Shown one piece after another: positions 17,888-26,780 of a stretch of 64,000 nucleotides of DNA (positions within the stretch are counted from its first letter, which is position 1; every line of letters starts with the position of its first letter). The stretch is from Syntrophobacter fumaroxidans MPOB (lineage in GTDB: Bacteria; Desulfobacterota; Syntrophobacteria; Syntrophobacterales; Syntrophobacteraceae), in NCBI RefSeq assembly GCF_000014965.1, contig NC_008554.1, positions 3,770,001 to 3,834,000 of the forward strand, given 5' to 3'. Made by a program: the position numbers and the translations under genes. The notes under the pieces are model-generated. The model was not told the origin of the DNA, did not search any database, and saw nothing but the letters and a program-made list of their open reading frames with translations.

Positions 17888-18469
17888 CACTTCGTCCTGG
17901 TTCTCTTCTGATATTCGATATGAGCGAAACACTGATATTCATGACTACCGCATATCAGTTGATTGCTGCTCATAGAAAGGGCCCGGTGCCCACTCGATGC
18001 ACCTCCAGCGCTGACGACGACCTTTGACGCATCTGCCCCGTCATAACCCAACAATCCTATCAAACACATCCATATCAGGGACCATAAGCCCGAATAAGGC
18101 AGAACCGGCGGGCTAATGCACCACACCCACTTCATTTTGCTCCCTAGCATTAGAGAGCGAAACGGCTTGGAAGGATCGAATTCAATTGTCGAACTACTAT
18201 CTGGAATCGTCCCCAGGGAGTGAACCTTCCAGGGGCAAGTGGTTCTCGACTGCATGAACAACTGCTACATATTCATCGTAAATAAATATGTTTTCATTGT
18301 CAAGAGTCTAGTGCATCAAATTCGATAGTCCAATTCGGGGCTTTGTGTCAGGCTTCCGGTGTTCAAATCCTCCGAGGTCTTTCTATGCCGCCGTTTGGAA
18401 GAAATCACCTTTTTCTGAGGCGACGGCTCCACGATCACTTCTTCGGCGGACTCTTCCTCCCCCGAAGTA
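17888..18469. other. AT-richer gap with no confident gene
   Basis: The stretch 17888-18330 is visibly richer in A/T than its surroundings. One minus-strand frame, 17887-18261 (124 residues), has a hydrophobic patch (LPYSGLWSLIWMCLIGLLG) but no ribosome site or domain I know. Decayed or acquired DNA is possible. Confidence 0.45.
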
Positions 18470-19540
18470 TCATCGACAGGCCGCTTTCATAAGCTCACTG
18501 AGGCTACCGGTAAGTTCCAGCACTCGTTCCGCAATGGATTCTTCCAGGCATGCGCACCCACAGCTGGGGGTGAAAATGGACTGTGCGAGGATCGTCTGAG
18601 TCGACAACTGGGGAGTAACCAAGTGTTGAATTTGAGCAAACCATTTATCCGCGAGACTTTGCGCGCTTTCAGCCAGGATCGCGCCTCTATCCAGAGTGGG
18701 CACCATCCCCCAGGCGACGAGTCGTCCGTCCGCCATGAACCTGGAGAAAGCATCTCCGTACAGTGCGAACCTGTCGAAGTACTTGTAAGAGTCGAAGTTG
18801 ATGATGTCGACACCCGACTCGAAAGCCAGGAGCCAGTCGGTATTGGCGCACACGTGTATTCCGGCGAGCCCCCCCGCCTGGTGCACCGCGTCCACCACTT
18901 CCTTGAGGAGGGACTGGACGAGCTCCCGCGTGACACTGATGAAGGCCGACGAACCGAACCCGGCCAGTGCCGGTTCGTCGAGAAAAACGATCACCGGACA
19001 GCCGAACGCGCGCAGCCTGCCAACCTGCCATTTGGCTTTCATGGCGAGGTGTTTCACGACGGCGTCCTGCAGCCGGTCGTCATAGAGGAGCGCCCTGTCC
19101 TGCTGGTCTTTCATCCCGGCAAGCAGGGTAAAAGGGCCGACGATCTGGCCCTTCACCGCCTTGAGACCCGCGCGATGTCCGCCGAGGATTTCCAGAAACC
19201 GAAAAAACGATTCGCCGGTTTCGGAGCCCATCCTGAAGCGGGAATCTTCAAGCGCTCTCGCCTCCGACTCCACCTCCAGGTATTCCTCGTAAAAAGCATA
19301 CAGTTCCCGGTCGAATTCCTCCGTGTCCGTTCGCACGCAGGTGCGTTCCGATTCCCGATGAACGCCGGGCAGGCCCTCGAGGTACTGAACCATCATCCCT
19401 TCGGAAGGATATGACGGAAGTTGGGGCCACACCGGGATTTCGGGCACGGTCCGCAGGATCAGTTCGATGACCTTCCCGCGGTCTCTGTGCGGCATACTGC
19501 CCACGAGAGTCGCTGAAGCGAGGGGTTGGAGTCCGAGCAT
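18470..19540 (-). CDS. MetE/uroporphyrinogen-decarboxylase-fold protein
   Basis: 356 residues from ATG 19540 (MLGLQPLASATLVGSMPH), with GGGAG at good spacing; an ATG at 19570 would add ten residues. The UROD/MetE-like barrel is supported by VGSMPH near the start, GQIVGPFTLL, VIVFLDEPALAGFG and GLAGIHVCANTDW. The HxC in HVC and the late FTPSCGCACL match the zinc ligands of cobalamin-independent methionine synthase C-domains. It lacks the MetE N-terminal half. It probably moves a methyl group to a thiol or corrinoid-linked acceptor; the substrate is unknown. It appears monocistronic. Confidence 0.72.
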   Translation of the reverse strand: MLGLQPLASATLVGSMPHRDRGKVIELILRTVPEIPVWPQLPSYPSEGMMVQYLEGLPGVHRESERTCVRTDTEEFDRELYAFYEEYLEVESEARALEDSRFRMGSETGESFFRFLEILGGHRAGLKAVKGQIVGPFTLLAGMKDQQDRALLYDDRLQDAVVKHLAMKAKWQVGRLRAFGCPVIVFLDEPALAGFGSSAFISVTRELVQSLLKEVVDAVHQAGGLAGIHVCANTDWLLAFESGVDIINFDSYKYFDRFALYGDAFSRFMADGRLVAWGMVPTLDRGAILAESAQSLADKWFAQIQHLVTPQLSTQTILAQSIFTPSCGCACLEESIAERVLELTGSLSELMKAACR

Positions 19541-20194
19541 CGGTTCACATCTCCCGCACGAATCGCCCAATGATATGAATCCGCCCCTTCACCGTCGGAG
19601 CGGGAACGGCAGGGCATCGAGAAGAAAGTCCATCCGGCCGATGGATACCTGAGGAATGCCGGAGGGTTCGTAAGCCGCGCAAGCGAGGCCGCAGTCCTGC
19701 GCTGCAAGATTTTTTGGGTTCCTGCGCCAGGCCGGTGATCCCTCGCTTCCTCGCCGCGACGGCGCGGGCATCATCCGGATCGGGTTACCCGTATTCCGCA
19801 ATGCGACCTTTCATGGCCGCCCTGGCCGACGTGTCGGCTGCCGTTCGCCCCCAAGACCTGCCCAAACGCCCGCAGGAGGCATGTCTTCCCCGGGGGGACC
19901 GCTTTGTCGGCAACCAGGCCGGTACGCCTTTCCGGAAAGACCCGAAAAGAACCTCTGCACCCTGCGGCCGGGGCGGGAAAATCGGTACCGCCGGATGCCG
20001 CCAAAAGATCGCTGAACAGTATCATACGGAAAAAGTATAGTCAAACCGGCAAGCTCCAATTTCCACAAGGCTTGTGAAATTTTGTCATTTGCGCGGATTC
20101 CACAGACGAATTGCCGGAGTCGAACGGTTTTCGCACGGCCCAGGGGGTTGCTCCGCCACCGGGAATCCCTCCTTGCGCAAGGCCGAATTTCTCC
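19541..20194. other. Gap of about 650 bp, no confident gene
   Basis: Frames on both strands are short and lack domains or ribosome sites. A minus-strand frame at 20041-20286 (81 residues) opens plausibly but degenerates, and I do not call it. The promoter for the MetE-fold gene should lie at the left end. Confidence 0.45.
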
Positions 20195-20223
20195 TTGACG
20201 ACAGGGCATTCGTTTGATAGGTT
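20195..20223 (+). promoter_or_regulatory. Possible promoter of the FadL-type porin gene
   Basis: TTGACG (20195-20200), 17-base spacer, TAGGTT (20218-20223). The -35 is good and the -10 weak. It would give a leader of about 220 bases. Confidence 0.4.
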
Positions 20224-20448
20224 CCTCGCATCGTATTCCAAGTCATAATAATGTTTTAGCTTATGTTGGATTTGTCGCTTTGTCATCGGTTTGCAGCCCG
20301 TCTGTAGCGCGTGTGGTTCCTGATCGAGCGGTCATGTCCGGGCTGAGATTCACGACAGAGGGTGGAACCGGGGGGTGTGAAGTGTGCGCCGGTTCCGGAT
20401 TGGTGCATCGAGGGGACTGAATTCCATCACGCAAATGAGGAGGAGGAA

Positions 20449-21699
20449 ATGAGGGGGAGGAGTGTATTGCTATGTCTGCTGATCGTTGCAATGGTGTTTC
20501 TTGGCGCGAGCCGGCCGGGATTCGGCGCGGGCTTCGCGCTGTACGAGGGAAGCGCCAGGGGCAACGCTCTGGGGGGGACCCTGGTGGGTCGCGCCGATGA
20601 TCCGTCCGCTCTGTTTTACAACCCGGCGGGTATGACCCAGCTGGAGGGAATCCAGATGATGGCCGGTCTCACCGCCATCATACCGAGCACCGATGTAAAG
20701 TTCGTGGGCGCCTCCTATGGAACCAAGGACAACGTGTGGCTTGCGCCGCATTTTTATGCCACGTACCAGTTTTCCGACCGGCTCTGGTTCGGCGTGGGGT
20801 TGTTCTCACCCTTCGGGCTGGGCACGGAATTCGACAGCGACTGGCCGGGCAGGTTCAGCAACTACAACGCGGTGATCCAGACCCTGAACTTCAATCCCAA
20901 TGTCGCCCTCAAGCTGAACGACCAGTTTTCCATCGCGGCGGGATTTGACATCATGTGGTTCGACCTGAAGCTCGAGCAGAGCGTTGCGGACTTGAGCGGC
21001 TACGGTCTGGGAATCATCGACCAGGACCTGAGCGGCAGTTCCTTCGGGTATGGGTTCAACCTCGCCATGCATTACCGGGCTTGCGATTGGTTGCGCCTGG
21101 GGATTTCCTATCGCAGCCAGGTCAAGCAGCATGTGGACGGCAATGTGGAGTTTTCGCCGAACGTGTCGTTCTATCCCTTCAATTTTGTCAACATGGACGG
21201 CAGCGGGACCATCACGCTGCCGGATGAGCTCTTTTTTGGCGCCACGTTTTATCCCATGCCGAACCTCAGCTTCGAGGTCGGAGCCGTCTGGACCCGGTGG
21301 AGCACGTACAATGCGTTGACCATCCAGTACGAGGAGCCGATCGTCGGCCCCACATCCACGGTCACGAGGGAAAAGCAATGGGAAGACGTCTGGAGGATCC
21401 AGTTCGGGGTTGAATACAAAGTGTGCGAATGGCTGGACCTGAGAGCGGGATACGTGTTCGACCAGGAACCCAGTGTCGACAAGTACGTCGACTATCTCGT
21501 GCCGGCCAACGACAGGCACCTGTTCAACTTCGGCCCGGGTTTTCACTGGGGGAACTGGACCACCGACCTGTCCTACACGTATCTACTCATCGAGGATCGG
21601 GACGTCAGTGACTCCGAGGCCTCCGGCTTCATCAGGCCGTCGCAGTTCAGGAACGGGCATGCCCATCTGATCGGGATCAGCGTCGGCTACAAGTTTTGA
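20449..21699 (+). CDS. FadL/OmpP1-type outer membrane transport protein
   Basis: 416 residues from ATG 20449, immediately after a strong GAGGAGGAGG ribosome site. A signal peptide (LLCLLIVAMVFLGASRPGFG) ends near AGFALYEGSARG. The N-terminal hatch motif with NALGG, ADDPSALFYNPAGMTQLEG is typical of FadL. The rest is alternating beta strands ending in an aromatic terminal residue (GYKF), as for outer membrane barrels. The family takes up hydrophobic compounds such as long-chain fatty acids or aromatics. A terminator follows directly. Confidence 0.92.
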   Translation: MRGRSVLLCLLIVAMVFLGASRPGFGAGFALYEGSARGNALGGTLVGRADDPSALFYNPAGMTQLEGIQMMAGLTAIIPSTDVKFVGASYGTKDNVWLAPHFYATYQFSDRLWFGVGLFSPFGLGTEFDSDWPGRFSNYNAVIQTLNFNPNVALKLNDQFSIAAGFDIMWFDLKLEQSVADLSGYGLGIIDQDLSGSSFGYGFNLAMHYRACDWLRLGISYRSQVKQHVDGNVEFSPNVSFYPFNFVNMDGSGTITLPDELFFGATFYPMPNLSFEVGAVWTRWSTYNALTIQYEEPIVGPTSTVTREKQWEDVWRIQFGVEYKVCEWLDLRAGYVFDQEPSVDKYVDYLVPANDRHLFNFGPGFHWGNWTTDLSYTYLLIEDRDVSDSEASGFIRPSQFRNGHAHLIGISVGYKF

Positions 21700-21728
21700 T
21701 TGATTTTATCCGTCTTTATCTTTAACAA

Positions 21729-21762
21729 GGGCCTGGGGACTTTCCCCGGGCTCTTAATTTTT
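21729..21762 (+). terminator. Rho-independent terminator of the FadL-type gene
   Basis: An 11-bp stem, GGGCCTGGGGA with TCCCCGGGCTC (two G-U pairs), around a three-base loop, then TTAATTTTT. It lies 30 bases after the porin stop and just before the purH ribosome site. Confidence 0.78.
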
Positions 21763-21778
21763 CGAGGAGGTGTTGTGC

Positions 21779-23065
21779 ATGGCCGAAGATCTCAAGAAAA
21801 TGTATAAGACCGTCATGGAAGACCACTTTCCGGATTCACTCCGCGTTGTCTTCGGGGACAGGGAACTGGTTTATCGCAAGCGATCCTGGAAGTTTCCGGA
21901 TGAGTCGGGTCAGCTCATCGAGAAAGGGCTCCGCTATGGTGAAAACCCCGGCCAGGAAGCGGCGCTCTATGAACTTGTGGACGGAAACCTGGTCCTGGGC
22001 GAGTGCCGGTTCATCGAACCGGGACAAGGCATCGTCAGCGCCATAACCGAAAGGGATATGGTGCAGGAAGGGAAACATCCCGGCAAAACGAACCTCACCG
22101 ACCTGGACAATGGCTTGAACATTCTCAAATACCTGATGGACAAGCCGGCCGCGGTCATCCTCAAACACAACAATCCGTGCGGAGCCGCCTACGGCAAGAG
22201 TGTCGCCGAGGCATACCACCGTGCCAACCGGGCCGACCGCATCGCCGCCTTCGGAGGCTGCCTCGTTCTCAATCGGCCGATGGACAGGGCCGCCGCGGAA
22301 CAGGTGTCGAAAAACTATCTCGAGGTGGTGGCCGCCCCCGATTTCGAGGAAGGCACGCTGGAGCTTCTGAAGAAGCGCGCCAACCTTCGCATCATCCAGG
22401 TGGCTCGCATCGACCGGCTGCGCGAGTACCTTCCGCAACGGTTCGTGGATTTCAAATCCCTGATCGACGGAGGGCTGATCGTCCAGCAGTCGCCTCTGAA
22501 CAGGATAAGGGACGCCAAAGACCTGAAGCTTGCCGAAACGACCTACAAGGGAAAGCATTACCGGATCAACCGCACCCCCACCCCCCGGGAGATGGAAGAT
22601 CTGCTGTTCGGCTGGTTCGTGGAACAGGGCGTGACCTCCAATTCGGTTCTCTACGTGAAAGACGGGTGCACGGTGGGAATCGGGACCGGGGAGCAGGACC
22701 GCGTGGGAGTGGCCGAAATCGCCGTGTACAAGGCCTACCAGAAATATGCGGACGCTATCTGCTTCGACCGCTTCAAAATGTCCTACAAGGAACTCGAGCT
22801 GGCCATCGAGAAAGGGGAGCGCACCGCGGACGAGAAGGAACGGATTGACGCCGAGACCCGCGAAGCCAAGGGTGGACTGATTGGGGCGGCCATGGTTTCG
22901 GATGCCTTCTTTCCCTTCCGCGACGGTGTGGACGTCGGTCTGCGGCAGGGCATCACGGCAGTGGTGCAACCCGGCGGATCGATGAGGGACTGGGAAGTCA
23001 TCGAGGCTTGCAACGAAGCCGATGCGACCATGGTTCTGACGGGCCAGAGGGCGTTCAAACACTGA
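21779..23065 (+). CDS. purH: AICAR transformylase (PurH without the IMP cyclohydrolase domain)
   Basis: 428 residues from ATG 21779; GAGGAGG ends 8 bases upstream. The enzyme adds a formyl group from 10-formyl-THF to AICAR, the ninth step of IMP synthesis. AICARFT motifs are LRYGENPGQEAALY, AVILKHNNPCGAAYG, IAAFGGCLVLNRP, DGCTVGIGTGEQDRV, GAAMVSDAFFPFRDGVD and TAVVQPGGSMRD. Ordinary bifunctional PurH has about 510-520 residues with an N-terminal cyclohydrolase domain, which is absent here. The final cyclisation must be done by another protein. Confidence 0.92.
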   Translation: MAEDLKKMYKTVMEDHFPDSLRVVFGDRELVYRKRSWKFPDESGQLIEKGLRYGENPGQEAALYELVDGNLVLGECRFIEPGQGIVSAITERDMVQEGKHPGKTNLTDLDNGLNILKYLMDKPAAVILKHNNPCGAAYGKSVAEAYHRANRADRIAAFGGCLVLNRPMDRAAAEQVSKNYLEVVAAPDFEEGTLELLKKRANLRIIQVARIDRLREYLPQRFVDFKSLIDGGLIVQQSPLNRIRDAKDLKLAETTYKGKHYRINRTPTPREMEDLLFGWFVEQGVTSNSVLYVKDGCTVGIGTGEQDRVGVAEIAVYKAYQKYADAICFDRFKMSYKELELAIEKGERTADEKERIDAETREAKGGLIGAAMVSDAFFPFRDGVDVGLRQGITAVVQPGGSMRDWEVIEACNEADATMVLTGQRAFKH

Positions 23066-23079
23066 AGACCCGGGGTGGT

Positions 23080-23679
23080 TCACGCTTCATGAATCGGATC
23101 GGGGGGCCGGAGTTTTCGGGCGTCCCACGGTTCGAGCAGGTCCTGCGGAATGCCGAGCTGTTCGAGGATTCGCGCAACCACGAACCGGACCAGCTCGGCG
23201 ACGGACTGCGGACGGTGATAGAACCCGGGCATGGCGGGGACGATGATCGCGCCGGCACGGGAAAGCCGGAGCATGTTCTCGAGATGGATCTGGTTCAGCG
23301 GCGTTTCGCGGGGAACCAGGATGAGTCTGCGTCGTTCCTTGAGGCAGACGTCCGCGGCGCGGTGGATGAGGTTCTGCGAAATGCCGGAGGCGATGGCGCC
23401 GAGCGTGCCCATGGTGCACGGGACGACCACCATGCCTTCACACGGAAATGAGCCGCTCGCAAACGGGGCGGTGAAGTCGTTCACGTCGTAGAGTCGCGCA
23501 TCGGCGGGGAGAACCCGGTCGAGCCGCGTCCCGGTTTCAAGCTCGTACACCAGCTTGCCCGCATCGGATGCCACCACTTGAACCGCGAATTTCGCTCGAC
23601 TCAGGAAGAGCAGGAGTTCCGCGGCGTAAGGAGCTCCGCTGGCGCCCGTGACTGCTACGATGATGTTTTTTTTGTCCAT
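23080..23679 (-). CDS. ubiX: UbiX-type flavin prenyltransferase
   Basis: 199 residues from ATG 23679, preceded by a GGGAG site. It makes prenylated FMN for UbiD-family decarboxylases. Signatures are VAVTGASGAPYAAELL, VVPCTMGTLGAIASG, LILVPRETPLNQIHLENM and IIVPAMPGFYHRP. As the last gene of a futalosine menaquinone operon it is a candidate for the MqnM role, supporting decarboxylation of the prenylated naphthoate. It converges on purH, only 14 bases apart, with no clear terminator between. Confidence 0.93.
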   Translation of the reverse strand: MDKKNIIVAVTGASGAPYAAELLLFLSRAKFAVQVVASDAGKLVYELETGTRLDRVLPADARLYDVNDFTAPFASGSFPCEGMVVVPCTMGTLGAIASGISQNLIHRAADVCLKERRRLILVPRETPLNQIHLENMLRLSRAGAIIVPAMPGFYHRPQSVAELVRFVVARILEQLGIPQDLLEPWDARKLRPPDPIHEA

Positions 23680-23705
23680 TGTCTCCCGCTCCACCGGGAT
23701 CGCGC

Positions 23706-24509
23706 TCAAGTCCCCTTCGGACCGGCTTCGGCCCATGCCCGAGCCGCGGGCAGATCGCGATGGACCAGGCCGCATAGGGCACGCATGACTCTCTCGGGTT
23801 CCGCGTGCTGGAATACGTTCCGTCCCGCGGCGACTCCGCGGGCCCCCGATTTCAGTGCCCGCTCCATTCTGCAAAGAAAGTCCGTAGCATCCGTCACGCT
23901 GCTTCCTCCCGCAACGACCACCGGAACGTGCAGGTCGGCCGCGATTTGCGCAAGAACGGCTTCGTCCCGCGGCAAAGGAACTTTGACGAGGTCGGCGCCG
24001 AGCTCGGCGGCGACCCGCGCCGCGTGAGCGACGGCCGAGTCCGGGACCGGTGAAGGTGCAAGGCCGCCCCGGACATAAGCCATGACCAGGAGCGGGATCT
24101 GCCATTTGCAACAGGCGCTTCCGAGCGCGCCGAGATCGCGGAGCATTTCCGGTTCGTGTTCGTCGCCCAGGTTCAACTGCGCGGACACTCCGTCCGCCCC
24201 TCGCCGGATAGCCTCCTCAACGTCGCCTGCCATCACCTTGTAGTGATAGGCGGGTCCCATGGGGGTGCTCGCGGAAAGATGCATGAAGACTCCCGGCGGT
24301 CTTTCGGGAACAGCTTCCAGGCGCCGCATCATGCCCTTGTGGAGCACCAACGCATCGCAACCGGCCCGGATACCCGTGCCAATGATGCTTTCCATGTCCC
24401 GCAGCCCGGGCAGCGGCCCGCAGCTGACCCCGTGATCCAGGGGGAAGATGACGATCCGGCCGTCGCGGGAAGGCATGAACCTTTTCATCCGAAGGTCTTT
24501 TCCGCTCAT
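23706..24509 (-). CDS. Class I aldolase, likely 2-amino-3,7-dideoxy-D-threo-hept-6-ulosonate synthase
   Basis: A 267-residue DeoC/FbaB-type aldolase. IFPLDHGVSCGP holds the usual catalytic Asp, and GADLVKVPLPRD the Schiff-base Lys. VVVAGGSSVTD is the phosphate-binding loop. The archaeal-type ADH synthase of this family makes an early intermediate of the alternative route to 3-dehydroquinate and so to chorismate. Chorismate is the substrate of MqnA, encoded just upstream, so this role fits the operon. Fructose-bisphosphate aldolase is the main alternative. CGGAGAG precedes the ATG. Confidence 0.82.
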   Translation of the reverse strand: MSGKDLRMKRFMPSRDGRIVIFPLDHGVSCGPLPGLRDMESIIGTGIRAGCDALVLHKGMMRRLEAVPERPPGVFMHLSASTPMGPAYHYKVMAGDVEEAIRRGADGVSAQLNLGDEHEPEMLRDLGALGSACCKWQIPLLVMAYVRGGLAPSPVPDSAVAHAARVAAELGADLVKVPLPRDEAVLAQIAADLHVPVVVAGGSSVTDATDFLCRMERALKSGARGVAAGRNVFQHAEPERVMRALCGLVHRDLPAARAWAEAGPKGT

Positions 24510-24672
24510 CGCAGTCTCTCCGATTCCTGCCGAACCGGGAATGGGTCATGCCTTAACCGACGGGTTCGAGGCTGCGCTCCGCCCGGCGCCGGCGCCCCCC
24601 CGGATCCGGAATGCCCCGTCCACCACGCCTTCCGCCGATCCCCGATGCCGCAGTCTTGGAAGCGAATCGGCA

Positions 24673-25533
24673 TCAGGCCACGGAAGCCAGTGGCGAGAAC
24701 AGTTCCAGGCGCGGGGCCTCAGGGACTTCCCCGATCTGCGGCAGATACCCGAAAAAGCGTTCCAGGCCGCTCTGTTCATTGCCGTCCAGGTTGTAGCCGA
24801 GCATCCGGTAGTATTCCTCGAGTTCTTCTTTCCTCAAAATCCCCTTGCGCAACGCCTCTGCGCAAATCGTGTCGAGGTGGGAGCATCCCCATTGCTTCGC
24901 GGCCGCCAGTGCTCCCATCCCGACGGGAATCTCCCCCGCTCCTTTGTCAACGGCATTTCTCTGGACCACCCAAAGCGCGAACACGAAAGGAAGTCCGGTC
25001 CATCTCGTCCACGCCTCACCCAGATCGCAGCAGTATGGGTACCCTTCCACAGTCTTGAGTCTCAAGGCCTCATCGCCGATCGCCAGAAAAGCAGCCGGCG
25101 AATCCCTGCGGGCGAGCGCCTCGGTGCAGTCGCCGGGGACCAGCCGGACGTGCATGCCGTGTTGAAAGGCAAACAGGATTCTGAGCAGCGCGATGGAAGT
25201 GTGCGACTGACTGCTCACCAGGATCGACTCCCCTTCAAGCTCGGTCCACGGGCGCCGGCTCAGAAGCAGAACGCTTTTCACCGGCCCGAAGCAGCTGATG
25301 GAAAGATCGGGCACGATGAAATACCTGTCCGGGTGGCGGGCGTATTCGATGGACGACACGACGCTCAGGTCCAGTCGGCCATCGGCCATCAGGCCGTTCA
25401 AACAGGCGGGAGTTCCCGGGACGATTTCAAACGGGTGCGCGATGATGCCTGATTCCAGGGGATAATAGATCGGCAGAACGTTGAGGTAGCTGATTCTTCC
25501 CAGTCTCAATCGTGTTCGGGACGATTGGCCCAT
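24673..25533 (-). CDS. mqnA: Chorismate dehydratase MqnA
   Basis: Removes water from chorismate to give 3-[(1-carboxyvinyl)oxy]benzoate, the first committed step of futalosine menaquinone synthesis. 286 residues; AGGAG lies upstream and the start overlaps the amidohydrolase end by 28 bases. MqnA signatures are LRLGRISYLNVLPIYYPLE, DLSVVSSIEYARHPDRYFIV, SQSHTSIALLRIL and LPFVFALWVV. The fold is periplasmic-binding-protein-like, but there is no signal peptide, so it is cytoplasmic. Confidence 0.94.
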   Translation of the reverse strand: MGQSSRTRLRLGRISYLNVLPIYYPLESGIIAHPFEIVPGTPACLNGLMADGRLDLSVVSSIEYARHPDRYFIVPDLSISCFGPVKSVLLLSRRPWTELEGESILVSSQSHTSIALLRILFAFQHGMHVRLVPGDCTEALARRDSPAAFLAIGDEALRLKTVEGYPYCCDLGEAWTRWTGLPFVFALWVVQRNAVDKGAGEIPVGMGALAAAKQWGCSHLDTICAEALRKGILRKEELEEYYRMLGYNLDGNEQSGLERFFGYLPQIGEVPEAPRLELFSPLASVA

Positions 25534-26780
25534 CGGACTGCTCCTTTGCTTCCCATGCGGATGATCGTTTCAGCCAGTCGGGATTCGGAGGTGGAACGCG
25601 GCAAGACGATTTCGAGCAAACGGGACCGCTTCGTGGGATCGAGCGATCCTGCATCCCGTTGTCTGAGCAGCGCCGACGCACCTCCCAGCGTGATCGCGCG
25701 GAGCAGATCGCGGGGAGGGACGTCGGGATGGCGGTCAAGAACGAAAGCGGCCTCGCGGAAGAGATCCAGATCGGTGTTGCCCGCCAGGCTGTCGGTCCCG
25801 AGTGCCGTCGGGATTCCCAGGTGAAGCGCCTTGCCGATATCGGCGCGGCCGACGCCAAGGTAGTGGTTGCTGCGCGGACAAAAACATACGGCACAGCGGT
25901 ACCGGGCGATGATCTCCCAGTCCGATTCCCGGACGTGCACCGCGTGGACCAGAAGGGTCCGTTCGTCCAGGACTCCGAGGCTTTCGAGATAACGGATCGG
26001 GGTCGTTCCGGGCGGTCTCCAGTCCGGAACCCATTTTCCGAGACTCTCCAGAAAATCACGGCAGAATCCCGTGCCTTTTTCGACGAATTCCATTTCTTCC
26101 GGGTGCTCGGCAGCATGGATGCTGAAGGGAAGCCGACGTTGCGAAGTCCAGGCCTTGGCCCGCCGGATCAGTTCGGCCGACGTCGAATAGCAGGCATGGG
26201 CCGCAAGGCTCACATGGCCGTTCGGTCCACGAGCGTCCCCGGCTTCCGGAACCGCATTTCCGCCGGGACCCTCGAGCTCGGCCCGGTCGAAGCCAAGGAT
26301 TTCCGCAAAGAGCTGCCTGTCCGGCCCGGGTGGCCCGCCGGCGGGCATACGCGCCCAATCGTTCGAGTGATCCCCGTAGAGCCCCGTTCCCGTGGTGTGG
26401 ATGGTCCGCCCAGCCTGTGCCGCCGCCCGGGCCTGCTCTTCCGGCCGCAGAGCGGCGCGCCGGGGCAGGAGCTCACGCAACCACGAGGCGAAACCGGGCT
26501 GGGGCAAAGGTATCTTGCCGCCGAGGGCGGACAGCTCGGAGTGCGTGTGGGCGTTCACCAAAGCCGGCATCAGGGCCGCGCAGCCGTGATCGATCTCCAT
26601 CGTGCCGGCCGGGCTTTGCTTCCTCACGGCGGGGTATTCCCCGCAGGCCAGGATGACGTTTCCGTCCTCCAGCACGGCGCCTCCGGAGATCGCGGGGGTC
26701 GACACGGGGACCACCCACGCGGCGCGATGCAGGGTGAGAGTTCCCTGCGGGCGCGTTTCAAGGGGATTCAACGCGCTCAT
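25506..26780 (-). CDS. Amidohydrolase, probable aminodeoxyfutalosine deaminase
   Basis: About 424 residues from ATG 26780, with GAGGA upstream; it overlaps the mqnC end by 23 bases. Metal-dependent amidohydrolase motifs are ALVNAHTHSEL (HxH), SIHAAEHPEE, LLVHAVHV, FCPRSNHYLGVG and GTDSLAGNTDL. This is the adenosine-deaminase/cytosine-deaminase-like class. Between mqnC and mqnA the best role is deamination of 6-amino-6-deoxyfutalosine (MqnX-type), which some bacteria use before hydrolysis. The assignment is by context plus family. Confidence 0.82.
   Translation of the reverse strand: MSALNPLETRPQGTLTLHRAAWVVPVSTPAISGGAVLEDGNVILACGEYPAVRKQSPAGTMEIDHGCAALMPALVNAHTHSELSALGGKIPLPQPGFASWLRELLPRRAALRPEEQARAAAQAGRTIHTTGTGLYGDHSNDWARMPAGGPPGPDRQLFAEILGFDRAELEGPGGNAVPEAGDARGPNGHVSLAAHACYSTSAELIRRAKAWTSQRRLPFSIHAAEHPEEMEFVEKGTGFCRDFLESLGKWVPDWRPPGTTPIRYLESLGVLDERTLLVHAVHVRESDWEIIARYRCAVCFCPRSNHYLGVGRADIGKALHLGIPTALGTDSLAGNTDLDLFREAAFVLDRHPDVPPRDLLRAITLGGASALLRQRDAGSLDPTKRSRLLEIVLPRSTSESRLAETIIRMGSKGAVRWANRPEHD

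Noticed and set aside
17887-18261. 124-residue minus-strand frame with a hydrophobic patch
   Set aside because: No ribosome site, no domain, and it lies in an AT-rich stretch where stops are expected; not strong enough to call a gene.
18340-18370. GTTCAAATCC, resembling a tRNA T-loop
   Set aside because: Flanking bases do not form a T-stem and no acceptor or anticodon arm can be drawn.
20041-20286. 81-residue minus-strand frame opening with a plausible ATG
   Set aside because: It turns to low-quality sequence after about 35 residues and has no recognisable domain or ribosome site.
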